A stretch of 64,000 nucleotides of DNA from Halorubrum sp. DM2 (GTDB taxonomy: Archaea; Halobacteriota; Halobacteria; Halobacteriales; Haloferacaceae): assembly GCF_901686465.1 (NCBI RefSeq), contig NZ_LR594487.1, positions 2,585,433-2,649,432 on the forward strand, written 5' to 3'. The notes under the pieces are model-generated. The model was not told where the DNA came from, made no database searches, and saw only the letters and a program-made list of their open reading frames with translations. The translations under genes were made by a program, and so were the position numbers. Shown one piece after another: positions 36,963 through 44,846 of this stretch (position 1 is its first letter; each line of letters begins with the position of its first letter).

Positions 36963-37041
36963 TCGCCTCGCTACCACTGTAACGCCCCGCCGGTCTCGCA
37001 CGGCGGTCCGACCGCGCCGCCGACACTCGCCGAACGAAAGG

Positions 37042-37049
37042 CCCTTATG
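37042..37049 (+). promoter_or_regulatory. TATA box of the 7S RNA gene
   Basis: CCTTATGC centred about 28-30 bp before the predicted 5' end of the 7S RNA. It lies about 60 bp downstream of the mobile element's right end, so the insertion spared the core promoter. Confidence 0.7.
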
Positions 37050-37075
37050 CCGGACCCGAGTATCGCCGAACGGAC

Positions 37076-37378
37076 TAGGTCGGGCGGTTAGGCCCCGCTC
37101 GCAACCCGTGAGGCAGTCTTCAGCGGGGACCGAACAGCGGGCACGTCCGGTCAGACCGGCACGGGCCCCGAGAGCCAACGTGGAAGCCTCGTCCGCCGGG
37201 GACAGCGGTCCGCGACGCCCGCTCGCAGGAGCGGTCCGTCGCGGTTCGTCGGCGACACCGGGTCAGGCGCGGAAGCGAGCAGCCCACCGCCGGACGCCCG
37301 TCGCTCGTCGGGTCGCGGGGTGGAGGAGGCAATCGGGATACCCCGTGACGGAACGCCGGGCTACCCCGCCTGTCCGCC
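37076..37378 (+). ncRNA. ffs: Signal recognition particle 7S RNA
   Basis: About 303 nt. The helix 8 signature GGGTCAGGCGCGGAAGCGAG followed by CAGCCC is at 37260-37284, with a GGAA tetraloop and the asymmetric AGCAG side that binds SRP54. The 5' domain (GGGCGGTTAGGCCCCGCTCG) and 3' end (ACCCCGCCTGTCCGCC) can pair as in archaeal helices 1 and 5, and long complementary arms lie on either side of helix 8. Length matches the roughly 304-nt haloarchaeal 7S RNA. Ends are estimated from the TATA box and pairing, give or take a few bases. Partners: SRP19 (17826-18104) and SRP54 (not in window). Confidence 0.93.
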
Positions 37379-37462
37379 ATTCATACGCGTTCTCCGATGG
37401 ATTAGCGACTGGCTCGTTGGGATACGTTCGGGCCGATTAGCTGTACGCGATTGACCTCGCCA

Positions 37463-37731
37463 TGACCGAGACCACCGAAGCCCCAGCCGCGAGGACTCGA
37501 TGCGCTCGCTGCGCGCCTCACTCGGTCACTGCGTTCCCTCGTTGTGGTGCTTGCGTCGCGCGTCTTCGTCCTCGCGGCTGCCCCTTCGAGTCCCGCCCCG
37601 CACAGCACCGCAACCGCACCTCACGCCTCCCCAGCCTCGTCGCTGGCGGTCGTCGCTTCGCTCTACCGCCAGCGACTCCCTCGCGCGGTGCCGCTCGGCC
37701 GCAGAGCGGCCTCGCGGGCACGCGCCACCGC
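37463..37731 (+). repeat. Dispersed three-hairpin element, locus 2
   Basis: Starts TGACCGAGACCACCGAAGCC. Hairpin 1 is shorter: CAGCCGCGAGGAC (37484-37496) pairs exactly with GTCCTCGCGGCTG (37568-37580), so the two bases that differ from locus 1 have changed on both arms. The CTGCCCCTTCGAGTCCC linker is conserved. Hairpin 2 is GTCGCTGGCGGT with ACCGCCAGCGAC (37639-37650, 37665-37676). Hairpin 3 is GCCGCTC with GAGCGGC. End GCACGCGCCACCGC. Lies between the 7S RNA and the convergent acetyltransferase gene. Confidence 0.88.
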
Positions 37732-37782
37732 GAGTGGACGAATCGGAGCGTCAGCGTAGAGAGCGGGCCGAGAAGGGACTTG

Positions 37783-38367
37783 TCAGCGCCCGGTGTCGTA
37801 CTTGTACGTCGCCGATTCGGGGTCGATCCCGAAGTCCTCGGCCGATTCCTCCGGCTCGTCGCCGCCGGTCGGCTCGGCCTCTTTGAACGCCTGCCGGAAC
37901 CGAGACGGCATCTCGAAGTCGTCGACCGCGAGTTCGAGCCCGACGACGCCGCCGCCGAGGAACTCCCGCTTCTCGGTGAGCCGGTCCGAGAGCGCGGGCG
38001 GGAGGTCGTCGGTGTCGACACGCTCGAAGCCGAACTGTGTCAGGTACTCCGGCTGGTCGGTGAGTACGTACACCGTCTCGAACCCGTCCGCGGCCGCGGT
38101 GTCGACGAGGCGCTCGACGACGTGCGCCCCGACCCCGCGGTCGCGCCACTTCGGGAGGACCCCGATGCCGGTCAGCTCGATCCGGTTCTCCTCGTCCTCG
38201 TCGCCGCGGTGGAGCCGGAGTCGACCGAAGCCGGCCCGGTCGTTCGACTCCTCGTCGACCGCGATCACGTAGTCCCGTGACCGGAAGGCGACGTCGTCGA
38301 GCCCCAGTTGCTCGATCGCGTCCAACAACCACGCCTCGTCACGGTTTTTCGCGTCGCGGACGTACAT
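37783..38367 (-). CDS. GNAT-family N-acetyltransferase
   Basis: 194 aa from ATG 38367; a CTTTTTAC TATA box (38391-38398) about 27 bp upstream on the minus strand fixes this start although the frame stays open far beyond it, antisense to the ligase. The acetyl-CoA-binding core is IELTGIGVLPKWRDRGVGAHVVERLVDTA (V-x-x-x-x-R-x-x-G-h-G/A at about residues 80-95), followed by TVYVLTDQPEYLTQFGFERVD. Such proteins acetylate small molecules or proteins; substrate unknown. Confidence 0.88.
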   Translation of the reverse strand: MYVRDAKNRDEAWLLDAIEQLGLDDVAFRSRDYVIAVDEESNDRAGFGRLRLHRGDEDEENRIELTGIGVLPKWRDRGVGAHVVERLVDTAAADGFETVYVLTDQPEYLTQFGFERVDTDDLPPALSDRLTEKREFLGGGVVGLELAVDDFEMPSRFRQAFKEAEPTGGDEPEESAEDFGIDPESATYKYDTGR

Positions 38368-38526
38368 GGTCCGGCGTACGACTGCGGAGGTAAAAAGCGA
38401 TTCCCCGACGGGACCGGCGTCTCCCCCCCCCACGACGGCGGCCCGCGATGGCCCGGGGTGACCCATGAGGGGCGCGTCGCACGCGCATCGGGTCGCTTTT
38501 GCCCGCCGGCCGCCGACCCGACGCGT

Positions 38527-40491
38527 ATGGAATTCGCCGCGCTGGCGGAACGGGCGGAACGGCTGGCCGCGATCGACGGCGACATCGAGACGACGCTCGC
38601 GGCGGCCGACCTGCTCGCCGACGCCGGCTCCGCGGGGGACGCCGACGCCGCCGATGACGAGTCGGACGACGACCTCTCGGTCGTCACCCGCTTCCTGCTC
38701 GGCCGCGTCTTCCCCGCCCACGACACGCGCACCCTCGACGTGGGGCCCGCGCTCTGCCGCGAGGCGATCGCCCGCGCCGCCGGCCGGAACGTGTCGGCGA
38801 GCGACGTCGAGGAGCGCCTCGCGGCGCGCGGCGAGATCGGTGCCGTCGCGGCCGCGTACGACTTCGGCGGACAGCAGGGACTCGCCGCGTACGGCGGGGG
38901 GCGCGACGCGCTCACCGTCGCCGCCGTCGACGAGCGACTGCGCGAACTCGCGGCCGAGAGCGGCGACGGGAGCGAGTCGCGCAAGCGGGACGCGCTGTTC
39001 GGGCTGTTCACCCGGTGTTCGCCGAGCGAGGCGGCGTTCCTCGCCCGCCTCGTCCTCGGGGAGATGCGCCTCGGCGTCGGGGAGGGGACGGTCCGGGACG
39101 CGGTGGCGGAGGCGTTCCTCGCGCCCGATCCAGACGACGCTGGCGACGACGACGCGTCTGATGACGACTCCGACGACGATGCTGACGGCGACGATGCGTC
39201 CGACGACGACGCTAATGGCGATGACGACTCCGACGGGCCCGCGCTCCGTGCGAGCGACGAGGCGGTCGCGGCCGTCGAGCGCGCCCTTCAGGTGACCAAC
39301 GACTACGGCCGGGTCGCGGTCCGCGCCCGCGACGAGGGGATTGAGGGGCTGCGCGCGGAGTCGCTGCGCGTCGGCCGACCGGTTCAAGCGATGCTCGCGC
39401 AGGCGGGCACCGCGACCGACGCGGTCGACTCGTTCGGCGAGGTCGCCGTCGAGACGAAGTTCGACGGCGCGCGCGTTCAGGTCCACTACGCGCCGGACGG
39501 GACCGCCCCGGCGGACGCGGACGCGAGCGACCGTGACGACGTGGCGCTCGGCCCGCGGCTCTACTCGCGGAACATGGACGACGTGACCGAGGCGCTCCCG
39601 GAGATCGTCGAGTACGTCGCAGAGCGCGTCGACGTCCCTGTCATCCTCGACGGCGAGGTCGTCGCGGTCGACGACGCGGGCGACCCGCTCCCGTTTCAGG
39701 AGGTGCTTCGGCGGTTCCGCCGGAAACACGACGTCGACCGGATGCGGGAGACCGTCTCGCTGCGGCTCCACGCCTTCGACTGCCTCCACGCCGACGGCGA
39801 CGACCTGCTCGACGAACCCCTCCGCGTCCGCCACGAGCGGCTTCGGGCGGCCCTCGGCGACGCGGCGGCGGATCTCACGCTTGCGGACGACCCGGACGCG
39901 ATCGCCGCCGCGGAGCGCGACGCCCTCGACGCGGGCCACGAGGGCGTCATGCTAAAAAGTCCGGAGGCGGCGTATACCCCCGGCAACCGCGGGCGCGACT
40001 GGCTGAAACGCAAGCCCGACGTGGAGACGCTCGACGCGGTCGTCGTCGGGGCCGAGTGGGGGGAGGGACGCCGCGCGGAACTGTTCGGGACGTTCCTGCT
40101 CGCCGTCCGCGACGAGGGCGTCGCGAGCGACGCCCCGGACCGCGACGCGTTCACCTCCGACGCGTCCGGGGGCGACGCCCTCGATGACGCGGCGGACCTC
40201 CTTCCGCCGGGATACGCCACGGTCGGGAAGGTCGCCACGGGAATCACCGACGAGGCGCTCGGCGACCTCACGGAACGGTTGGAGCCGCACGTCGTCGGCG
40301 AGTCGGGCACGACGGTCGCGTTCGACCCGGTGCTGGTGATCGAGGTCGGCTACGAGGAGATCCAGACCTCGCCGACGTACTCGGCCGGCTACGCCCTCCG
40401 GTTCCCCCGGTTCGTCGGCGTCCGCGAGGACAAGTCGGTCGACGACGCCGACTCGCTCGCCCGCGTCCGCCGGCTCGCCGGCGACGACTGA
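38527..40491 (+). CDS. ATP-dependent DNA ligase
   Basis: 654 aa. N-terminal DNA-binding domain (residues 1-200: FLLGRVFPAHD, YDFGGQQGLAAYGGG). Adenylation domain with the AMP-accepting Lys311 in ETKFDGARVQ, then RLYSRNMDDVTEALPEI, ILDGEVVAVD, LRLHAFDCLHADG, HEGVMLKSPEAAYTPGNRGRDWLKRK. C-terminal OB domain ends in PRFVGVREDKSVDDADSLARV. Joins Okazaki fragments. Odd feature: a Asp-rich insert of about 35 residues (about 202-236, repeats of DDASDDDS/DDAN) between the DNA-binding and adenylation domains. Confidence 0.95.
   Translation: MEFAALAERAERLAAIDGDIETTLAAADLLADAGSAGDADAADDESDDDLSVVTRFLLGRVFPAHDTRTLDVGPALCREAIARAAGRNVSASDVEERLAARGEIGAVAAAYDFGGQQGLAAYGGGRDALTVAAVDERLRELAAESGDGSESRKRDALFGLFTRCSPSEAAFLARLVLGEMRLGVGEGTVRDAVAEAFLAPDPDDAGDDDASDDDSDDDADGDDASDDDANGDDDSDGPALRASDEAVAAVERALQVTNDYGRVAVRARDEGIEGLRAESLRVGRPVQAMLAQAGTATDAVDSFGEVAVETKFDGARVQVHYAPDGTAPADADASDRDDVALGPRLYSRNMDDVTEALPEIVEYVAERVDVPVILDGEVVAVDDAGDPLPFQEVLRRFRRKHDVDRMRETVSLRLHAFDCLHADGDDLLDEPLRVRHERLRAALGDAAADLTLADDPDAIAAAERDALDAGHEGVMLKSPEAAYTPGNRGRDWLKRKPDVETLDAVVVGAEWGEGRRAELFGTFLLAVRDEGVASDAPDRDAFTSDASGGDALDDAADLLPPGYATVGKVATGITDEALGDLTERLEPHVVGESGTTVAFDPVLVIEVGYEEIQTSPTYSAGYALRFPRFVGVREDKSVDDADSLARVRRLAGDD
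39132..39232 (+). repeat. Asp-coding low-complexity repeat within the ligase gene
   Basis: Imperfect repeats of GACGACGCGTCTGATGACGA-type units encode an Asp/Ala/Ser run. Third-position bases vary (GAT and GAC mixed, with more T than the neighbouring sequence), suggesting repeat expansion rather than pure slippage of one unit. Confidence 0.7.
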
Positions 40492-40586
40492 TCGGGCGGC
40501 GGAAGGGCGGGCGGACAAGGGGCTCGACAGACGACCCGCGTTCCGCCACGCGAAACCCCTTCACGCTCCGGCTCGTACGGTCGAGT

Positions 40587-41480
40587 ATGCTTGGCCCCCT
40601 CGGCGACGCGACGCGGCGCGACCTCACCGACGCGGCCGCCGCCCGGCTCGCCGCGGAGGGGTTTACCGTCACCCGCCCGGAGTCGGGCACGGAACCGCCC
40701 GCGGTCGCGACCCGGGGCGACGACCGGGTCGCAGTGGAGCCGCTCGCCGCGGACGACGCGACACCCGTCGTGATCACCTCGCGGCTTGGCCACGCGCTCG
40801 ACCGCGACCGTCGCGTCCTGTTTGCCGTCCGCGACGCCGACACCGCGGCCGCCGTGCGCGACCTCCTCGCCGACCCGCCGCTGCTCGCCGCCCGCCGCGA
40901 CGGCCGCCGGACGTTCCACCTCGGGCCGGACCGGGTCCCGGTCTCCGGCGGCGGCTACGCCTGCGTCCGCGCCGACGGCCTCGGCGAGCCGACGTTCGCC
41001 TGGCGCGAGACCGACACTCCTGCCGGGCCGATCGCGGCCGGCGCGGACGTCGACGCCGCCGCGGTCGACGAGGACGGTCGACCGGCGGTCCCGCGGCTGG
41101 TCTGCGAGGTCGACGGAAGTCCTGTCGCGGTCCTCGCGGGCGTCGAGAGCCTTCGGACGCCGGCCGACGATGTCTTCCCGTTCGCGTACCGCCGCGACCC
41201 GGCCGACAAGCGGTTCCGCGTCCGGCGGGGCGACGACGGGACCGTCGTCGAGACGGTCGGCGGATTCGCCGCGTTGCGCGACGCCGGGTACGTCCCGGTC
41301 CCGATGCCGCTGGTGCCGGAACACGCGCTCGGGCGGTCGCTCGACGACGACGCGCTCGCCGCCGCGTGGGACCTCGCCGTGATCGACGACGGGGACCCCC
41401 GCTTGACCGGCGACGGCGGGTCGACCGGCGATGAGGGGTCCGAAGTCGGCCGCGACCGCGACCGCGACCGCGACCGATAG
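40587..41480 (+). CDS. Conserved hypothetical protein with Arg-Asp repeat tail
   Basis: 297 aa. The N-terminal 90 residues resemble a nuclease-like or nucleotide-handling alpha/beta segment without clear motifs (VAVEPLAADDATPVVITSRLGHALDRDRRVLFAVRD). The middle has beta-rich stretches (FHLGPDRVPVSGGGYACVRADG; FPFAYRRDPADKRFRVRR). The C-terminus ends in EVGRDRDRDRDR, coded by a hexanucleotide repeat. No domain recognised with confidence; function unknown. It lies between the DNA ligase and an MBL-fold gene, all on the plus strand. Confidence 0.7.
   Translation: MLGPLGDATRRDLTDAAAARLAAEGFTVTRPESGTEPPAVATRGDDRVAVEPLAADDATPVVITSRLGHALDRDRRVLFAVRDADTAAAVRDLLADPPLLAARRDGRRTFHLGPDRVPVSGGGYACVRADGLGEPTFAWRETDTPAGPIAAGADVDAAAVDEDGRPAVPRLVCEVDGSPVAVLAGVESLRTPADDVFPFAYRRDPADKRFRVRRGDDGTVVETVGGFAALRDAGYVPVPMPLVPEHALGRSLDDDALAAAWDLAVIDDGDPRLTGDGGSTGDEGSEVGRDRDRDRDR
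41448..41478 (+). repeat. Hexanucleotide GACCGC repeat at the 3' end of a gene
   Basis: About five GACCGC units in a row encode Arg-Asp repeats at the very end of the preceding protein. Copy number changes would be in frame and would only lengthen or shorten the tail. Confidence 0.75.
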
Positions 41481-41515
41481 CCACCCTCAAGACGACTCCG
41501 GACGGAGACCGCGAC

Positions 41516-42250
41516 ATGACGGTCCGCTACGAGGAGTTCGCGGTTGAGTGGCTCGGCTACGCGACGGCGCGGCTGGAGACCGACGGGGGACCGGTCGTCT
41601 ACACCGACCCCGGCCGGTACGGCGTCCTCGACGACTACTGGGCGCGCGACGGCGACCTCGTCGTCGTCACCCACGACCACCACTACGACAGCGACGGGAT
41701 CCGGTCGGTCGCGAGCGGGGACGCGACGCTCGTGATCTACGAGGCGGTCGACCCCGCCGGTATCGACCGCGACGTGGAGCCGATCGACGCGCTCGCAGAC
41801 GACTACGAGATCGTCCGCGTCGGCGAGGAGGACCGCGTCGACGTCGACACGCCCGCGGGCGAGGTACGGGTGTGGTCCGTCCCCGCCCACAACGACCCCG
41901 AGGGACCGAACGCCGGACCCGACGGCTCCGTCGCGCACCCGCCCGGCTTCGGCTGCGGGTTCCTGCTGTCGCTCGGCGGGCGCACCGTCTTCTGGCCCGG
42001 CGACTCGGACGCGCTCGACGGGTTCGCCGAACTCGACGTCTCCGTCTTCCTCGCGAACATCGGCGGAGGCGGCATCGTCGCGGACCGGTGCGAGGCGGCC
42101 GAATTGGCCGAGGCGATGGGACCCGACCTCGTCGTCCCGATCCACTACGACACCTTCGAGAAGCTGGAAGCCGACGGCGAGGCGTTCGCCGGCGACGTCG
42201 CGAGCCGGTCGATCCCCGTCGCGCTCGACGCGCGCTCGGCGAACCAGTAG
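41516..42250 (+). CDS. MBL-fold metallo-hydrolase
   Basis: 244 aa. The metal-binding signature VVVTHDHHYDSDGI (about residues 49-62) is the H-x-H-x-x-D-type motif of UlaG-like metallo-beta-lactamase-fold proteins. Further ligands are likely in WSVPAHNDPEGPN, VFWPGDSDALDG and VVPIHYDTFEKL. The protein starts with a substrate-strand pair (VEWLGYATARLETDGGPVVYTDP). Members hydrolyse phosphoesters, lactones or act on nucleic acids; substrate unknown. 35 bp after the preceding gene, likely co-transcribed. Confidence 0.87.
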   Translation: MTVRYEEFAVEWLGYATARLETDGGPVVYTDPGRYGVLDDYWARDGDLVVVTHDHHYDSDGIRSVASGDATLVIYEAVDPAGIDRDVEPIDALADDYEIVRVGEEDRVDVDTPAGEVRVWSVPAHNDPEGPNAGPDGSVAHPPGFGCGFLLSLGGRTVFWPGDSDALDGFAELDVSVFLANIGGGGIVADRCEAAELAEAMGPDLVVPIHYDTFEKLEADGEAFAGDVASRSIPVALDARSANQ

Positions 42251-42327
42251 AGCGGTCCCCGCGACCCGGATCCAGGCGTTCTTTCGGCCGGAGGCCTTTT
42301 TACGCCGCCGCGTCCTTCCCCGGTCGC

Positions 42328-43920
42328 ATGACCACCGAGTCTGCGCTCGCAGACGGGGTCCGGGAGGCGCTCTCGGTCGACGCCGAGGCGTTCGCCGAGC
42401 GCGCGGCCGAGGAGGCCGAGATCGTCAAACAAGAGCTCCACGACGGCTCCTTCGACAACCACCAGTCGATCGTCGGCTTCGAGTACGAGTTCTACGCGGT
42501 CGGCGACGGCCGGTGGAGCGAGGAGTCCCGGGCGGGCGAGTACGCCCTCATGAGAGTCCCGCGCCGCATGTTGGAGCTGATGGGCTTCGAGAAGGAGCTG
42601 GGACTCCACAACGCGGAGATGTGTACGAGCCCGCAGCCGCTCTCCGACCACGGGCTCCGCGCGCAGCTCGCCGAGGTCCGCGCGCGGCTGGAGGCCGCGG
42701 AGAACACCGCGGGCGTCGAGGGGATGCGGCTCGTCTCCGACGGGCTCTGGACCATCCCGCCCGCGGGCGAGACGGCGCGCGAGTACCTCACCGACAGCGT
42801 CGAGGTTGACGGCGTCGTCGTCGCGGTCAACATGAGCGACGCGGTCCGGTACCACGCGATGGCCAACACCCGCCGGGAGGGGTCGACGGACGCCGACCCG
42901 AACGCCGGGGACGGGAATCCGGCAGTCCGCCTCGACGCGCCGGGCGTGTCGCTGGCGGCCGAGACGGTGATGCCCGAGAGCCTCATCACGTCCGTTCAGC
43001 CGCACTACCAGGTGGCACGCGCCGATACGCTCCCGGAGCACTTCCGGTACGCGCTGCGGATCGCCGGCCCGCTACTGGCGCTCGGCGCGAACTCTCCCTT
43101 CTTCCCGCCCGACCTGTACGACGACGACTGGGACGGCGAGCGGGTCCTCGCCGAGGGCGCGACCGCGAACCGGATCCACGTCTTCGAGTCGGTCCTCAAC
43201 TCGCGGACCGACGCCGACAAGGTGCGGTTCCCGCGCGACTTCCGCGACGTCGAGACCGCGGTCGACCGCATCGCGGCCGACGAGACGCTGATCCCGATGC
43301 CGGACCCCGGCGGCAGCGACCGGTTCGACGACGCGTTCGCGACGTTCCGCACGAAACACGGCAGCTACTGGCGGTGGGTCCGCCCCGTCTTCGAGGGGTC
43401 CAGCCGCTCGGCCGCGAACGCCCGCATCGAGTTCCGCCCCATCCCCGGCCAGCCCACCGTCCGCGACTCCATCGCCTTCCAGGGAACTTTCGCGGGGCTG
43501 ATGCAGGCGCTCCCGCAGCGCGAACACCCCGTCATCGGACTCGACTGGGAGACCGCCCGCGACAACTTCTACGCCGCGGTCGCGGACGGACTCGACGCCG
43601 ACATGGAGTGGATCGGCCTCGACGGCGAGCGCACGACCGATATCGACGCGCTGTACGACGACCTTCTCGACCACGCGGAGGCGGGACTCAGAACCGCCGG
43701 CTGCGCCGACGACGAGGCCGCCGCGTGGGTCGCGCCGCTCCGCTGGCGCGTCGCGAACCGCATGACGCCGGCGAGCTGGAAGCGGGACCGCGTCCGCGAC
43801 CGCCTCGACGACGGCGACGACTTCGCGACCGCGGTCCAGGACACCCAGCGGGAGTACATCGACCGTCAGTCCGAGACGCTCATCGAGGGCGGCTTCTCGG
43901 CGTGGACGGACGACGACTGA
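42328..43920 (+). CDS. Glutamate-cysteine ligase (GCS2)-family protein
   Basis: 530 aa from ATG 42328, with a CTTTTTACG box about 28 bp upstream. GCS2-like features: GFEYEFYAV (first acidic metal ligand pair, about residues 51-59), LGLHNAEMCTSPQPLSDHGL, LLALGANSPFFPPDLYDDDWDGERV, and NARIEFRPIPGQPTVRDSIAFQGTFAGL. Haloarchaea use gamma-glutamylcysteine as their main thiol, and a shorter GshA makes it. This protein is longer than that, with extra N-terminal helices and a C-terminal extension. Whether it is the gamma-glutamylcysteine enzyme or another carboxylate-amine ligase cannot be decided. Confidence 0.78.
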   Translation: MTTESALADGVREALSVDAEAFAERAAEEAEIVKQELHDGSFDNHQSIVGFEYEFYAVGDGRWSEESRAGEYALMRVPRRMLELMGFEKELGLHNAEMCTSPQPLSDHGLRAQLAEVRARLEAAENTAGVEGMRLVSDGLWTIPPAGETAREYLTDSVEVDGVVVAVNMSDAVRYHAMANTRREGSTDADPNAGDGNPAVRLDAPGVSLAAETVMPESLITSVQPHYQVARADTLPEHFRYALRIAGPLLALGANSPFFPPDLYDDDWDGERVLAEGATANRIHVFESVLNSRTDADKVRFPRDFRDVETAVDRIAADETLIPMPDPGGSDRFDDAFATFRTKHGSYWRWVRPVFEGSSRSAANARIEFRPIPGQPTVRDSIAFQGTFAGLMQALPQREHPVIGLDWETARDNFYAAVADGLDADMEWIGLDGERTTDIDALYDDLLDHAEAGLRTAGCADDEAAAWVAPLRWRVANRMTPASWKRDRVRDRLDDGDDFATAVQDTQREYIDRQSETLIEGGFSAWTDDD

Positions 43921-43936
43921 CCCGACCTCTCGCGAC

Positions 43937-43952
43937 GCTTTTCCAACTTTTC
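43937..43952 (+). terminator. Oligo-T tracts after the GCS2-family gene
   Basis: CTTTTCCAACTTTTC shortly after the stop codon: two T runs, the form of intrinsic termination signal used in archaea. The structured element begins immediately after it. Confidence 0.45.
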
Positions 43953-43954
43953 TG

Positions 43955-44225
43955 GCGGTGGCGCGTGCCTCTGAGCGGTCGCCACCGGCGACCGCGAGGA
44001 GCACCGCGCGAGGGAGTCGACCGGTCGGAGCGAAGCGGAGACCGGTCGACGAGGCTGGGGAGGCGTGAGGTGCGGTGCTGCGCGGTGCGGGACGGGGACT
44101 CGAAGGGGCAGCCACGAGGCGGGCGCAGGCGACGCAAGCACTGGAAGGAGCGAGCAGCGCGAGCGACTGAAGCGCGCAGCGAGCGTGCGCCCGCCTCGTG
44201 GCTGGGGCTTCGGCGGTCTCGGTCG
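43955..44225 (-). repeat. Dispersed three-hairpin element, locus 3 (inverted)
   Basis: Read on the minus strand it has the same order as locus 1. Hairpin 1 arms are at 44109-44127 and 44186-44204 (CAGCCACGAGGCGGGCGCA and its exact complement); the sixth stem base is A rather than G and its partner T rather than C. The hairpin 2 stem is GTCGACCGGTC/GACCGGTCGAC (44016-44026, 44040-44050), unrelated in sequence to locus 1 but still perfectly paired. Hairpin 3 arms are at 43975-43983 and 43987-43995. It lies between the GCS2-family gene and cdd. Confidence 0.88.
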
Positions 44226-44275
44226 CGGAGTAACCTTTGTCGTCACCATCGACCCACCGATCCGCGACACAGTAC

Positions 44276-44282
44276 AGTTATC
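44276..44282 (+). promoter_or_regulatory. TATA box for cdd
   Basis: AGTTATC about 27 bp before ATG 44307, spaced for a leaderless mRNA. Confidence 0.5.
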
Positions 44283-44306
44283 GGCGCGCCGTCCGATCGC
44301 CCGACC

Positions 44307-44735
44307 ATGGACGATCTGATCGCCGCGGCCAGAGAAGCCCTGACGAACGCCCACGTCCCGTACTCCGAGTACCGCGTCGGCGCGGCGCTCGAAACCGCCG
44401 ACGGAACCGTCTACACCGGCTGTAACATCGAGAACGCTAACTACTCCAACAGCCTCCACGCCGAGGAGGTCGCGCTCGCGGAGGCGGTGAAGAACGGTCA
44501 CCACGAGTTCGAGCGGATCGCGGTCTCCTCCGGCGTCCGCGACGGCGTCACCCCCTGCGGGATGTGCCGGCAGACGCTCGCGGAGTTCGCGGCCGACGAC
44601 CTCGTCGTCGCCTGCGACGAGGGCGGCGACGCGGTCGCGGAGTACACGCTCGGCGAACTGCTCCCGAACACCATCTCGGAGGGGACGCTCGACGACGCGA
44701 GCGAAGCGGGCGAGGCGCGCGACGCCGGCGACTGA
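44307..44735 (+). CDS. cdd: Cytidine deaminase
   Basis: 142 aa; converts cytidine or deoxycytidine to uridine or deoxyuridine. It shows ALTNAHVPYSEYRVGAALETADGTVYTGCNIENANYSNSLHAEEVALAEAV, in which HAE supplies the zinc-binding residue (Cys in most tetrameric forms) and the catalytic Glu. GVTPCGMCRQTLAEF supplies two zinc Cys. Upstream in-frame sequence belongs to the repeat element and is rejected as coding. The product uridine is the substrate of the udp gene product at 47346-48212. Confidence 0.95.
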   Translation: MDDLIAAAREALTNAHVPYSEYRVGAALETADGTVYTGCNIENANYSNSLHAEEVALAEAVKNGHHEFERIAVSSGVRDGVTPCGMCRQTLAEFAADDLVVACDEGGDAVAEYTLGELLPNTISEGTLDDASEAGEARDAGD

Positions 44736-44846
44736 TCCGGTCGACGCCGCCTCGCCGAAGCCGGCGTTGGGTGTCGCCGCACTCTGGGCACCGGAACGCC
44801 CCCGTTCTTTCGGACTATCGACGGGTCCGTCGGAGCGCCTTCCGGC

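Larger units (their letters stand above)
36415..36985 (+). mobile_element. Non-coding IS200/IS605-derived element (PATE/MITE-like)
   Basis: Begins just after TTGAC with CTTCCTCCCACGACTGAAAT, a subterminal hairpin (CCCACGA / TCGTGGG, 36422-36441). It ends with a second hairpin (CCCACGGCT / AGCCGTGGG) around 36941-36960 followed by CTTTCGCCTCGCTACC. Such paired palindromes and a TTGAC left flank are typical of haloarchaeal IS200/IS605 elements. The roughly 500-bp interior has no tnpA or tnpB reading frame, so it must depend on a transposase elsewhere. Haloarchaeal elements of this kind have been called palindrome-associated transposable elements. The right boundary is approximate. Confidence 0.82.

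Noticed and set aside
38368..39939. Very long minus-strand frame extending the acetyltransferase upstream (718 aa in total)
   Set aside because: It is antisense to the DNA ligase. The acetyltransferase has its own ATG at 38367 with a well-placed TATA box, and the upstream part has no recognisable domain and reads like reverse-strand GC-rich shadow.
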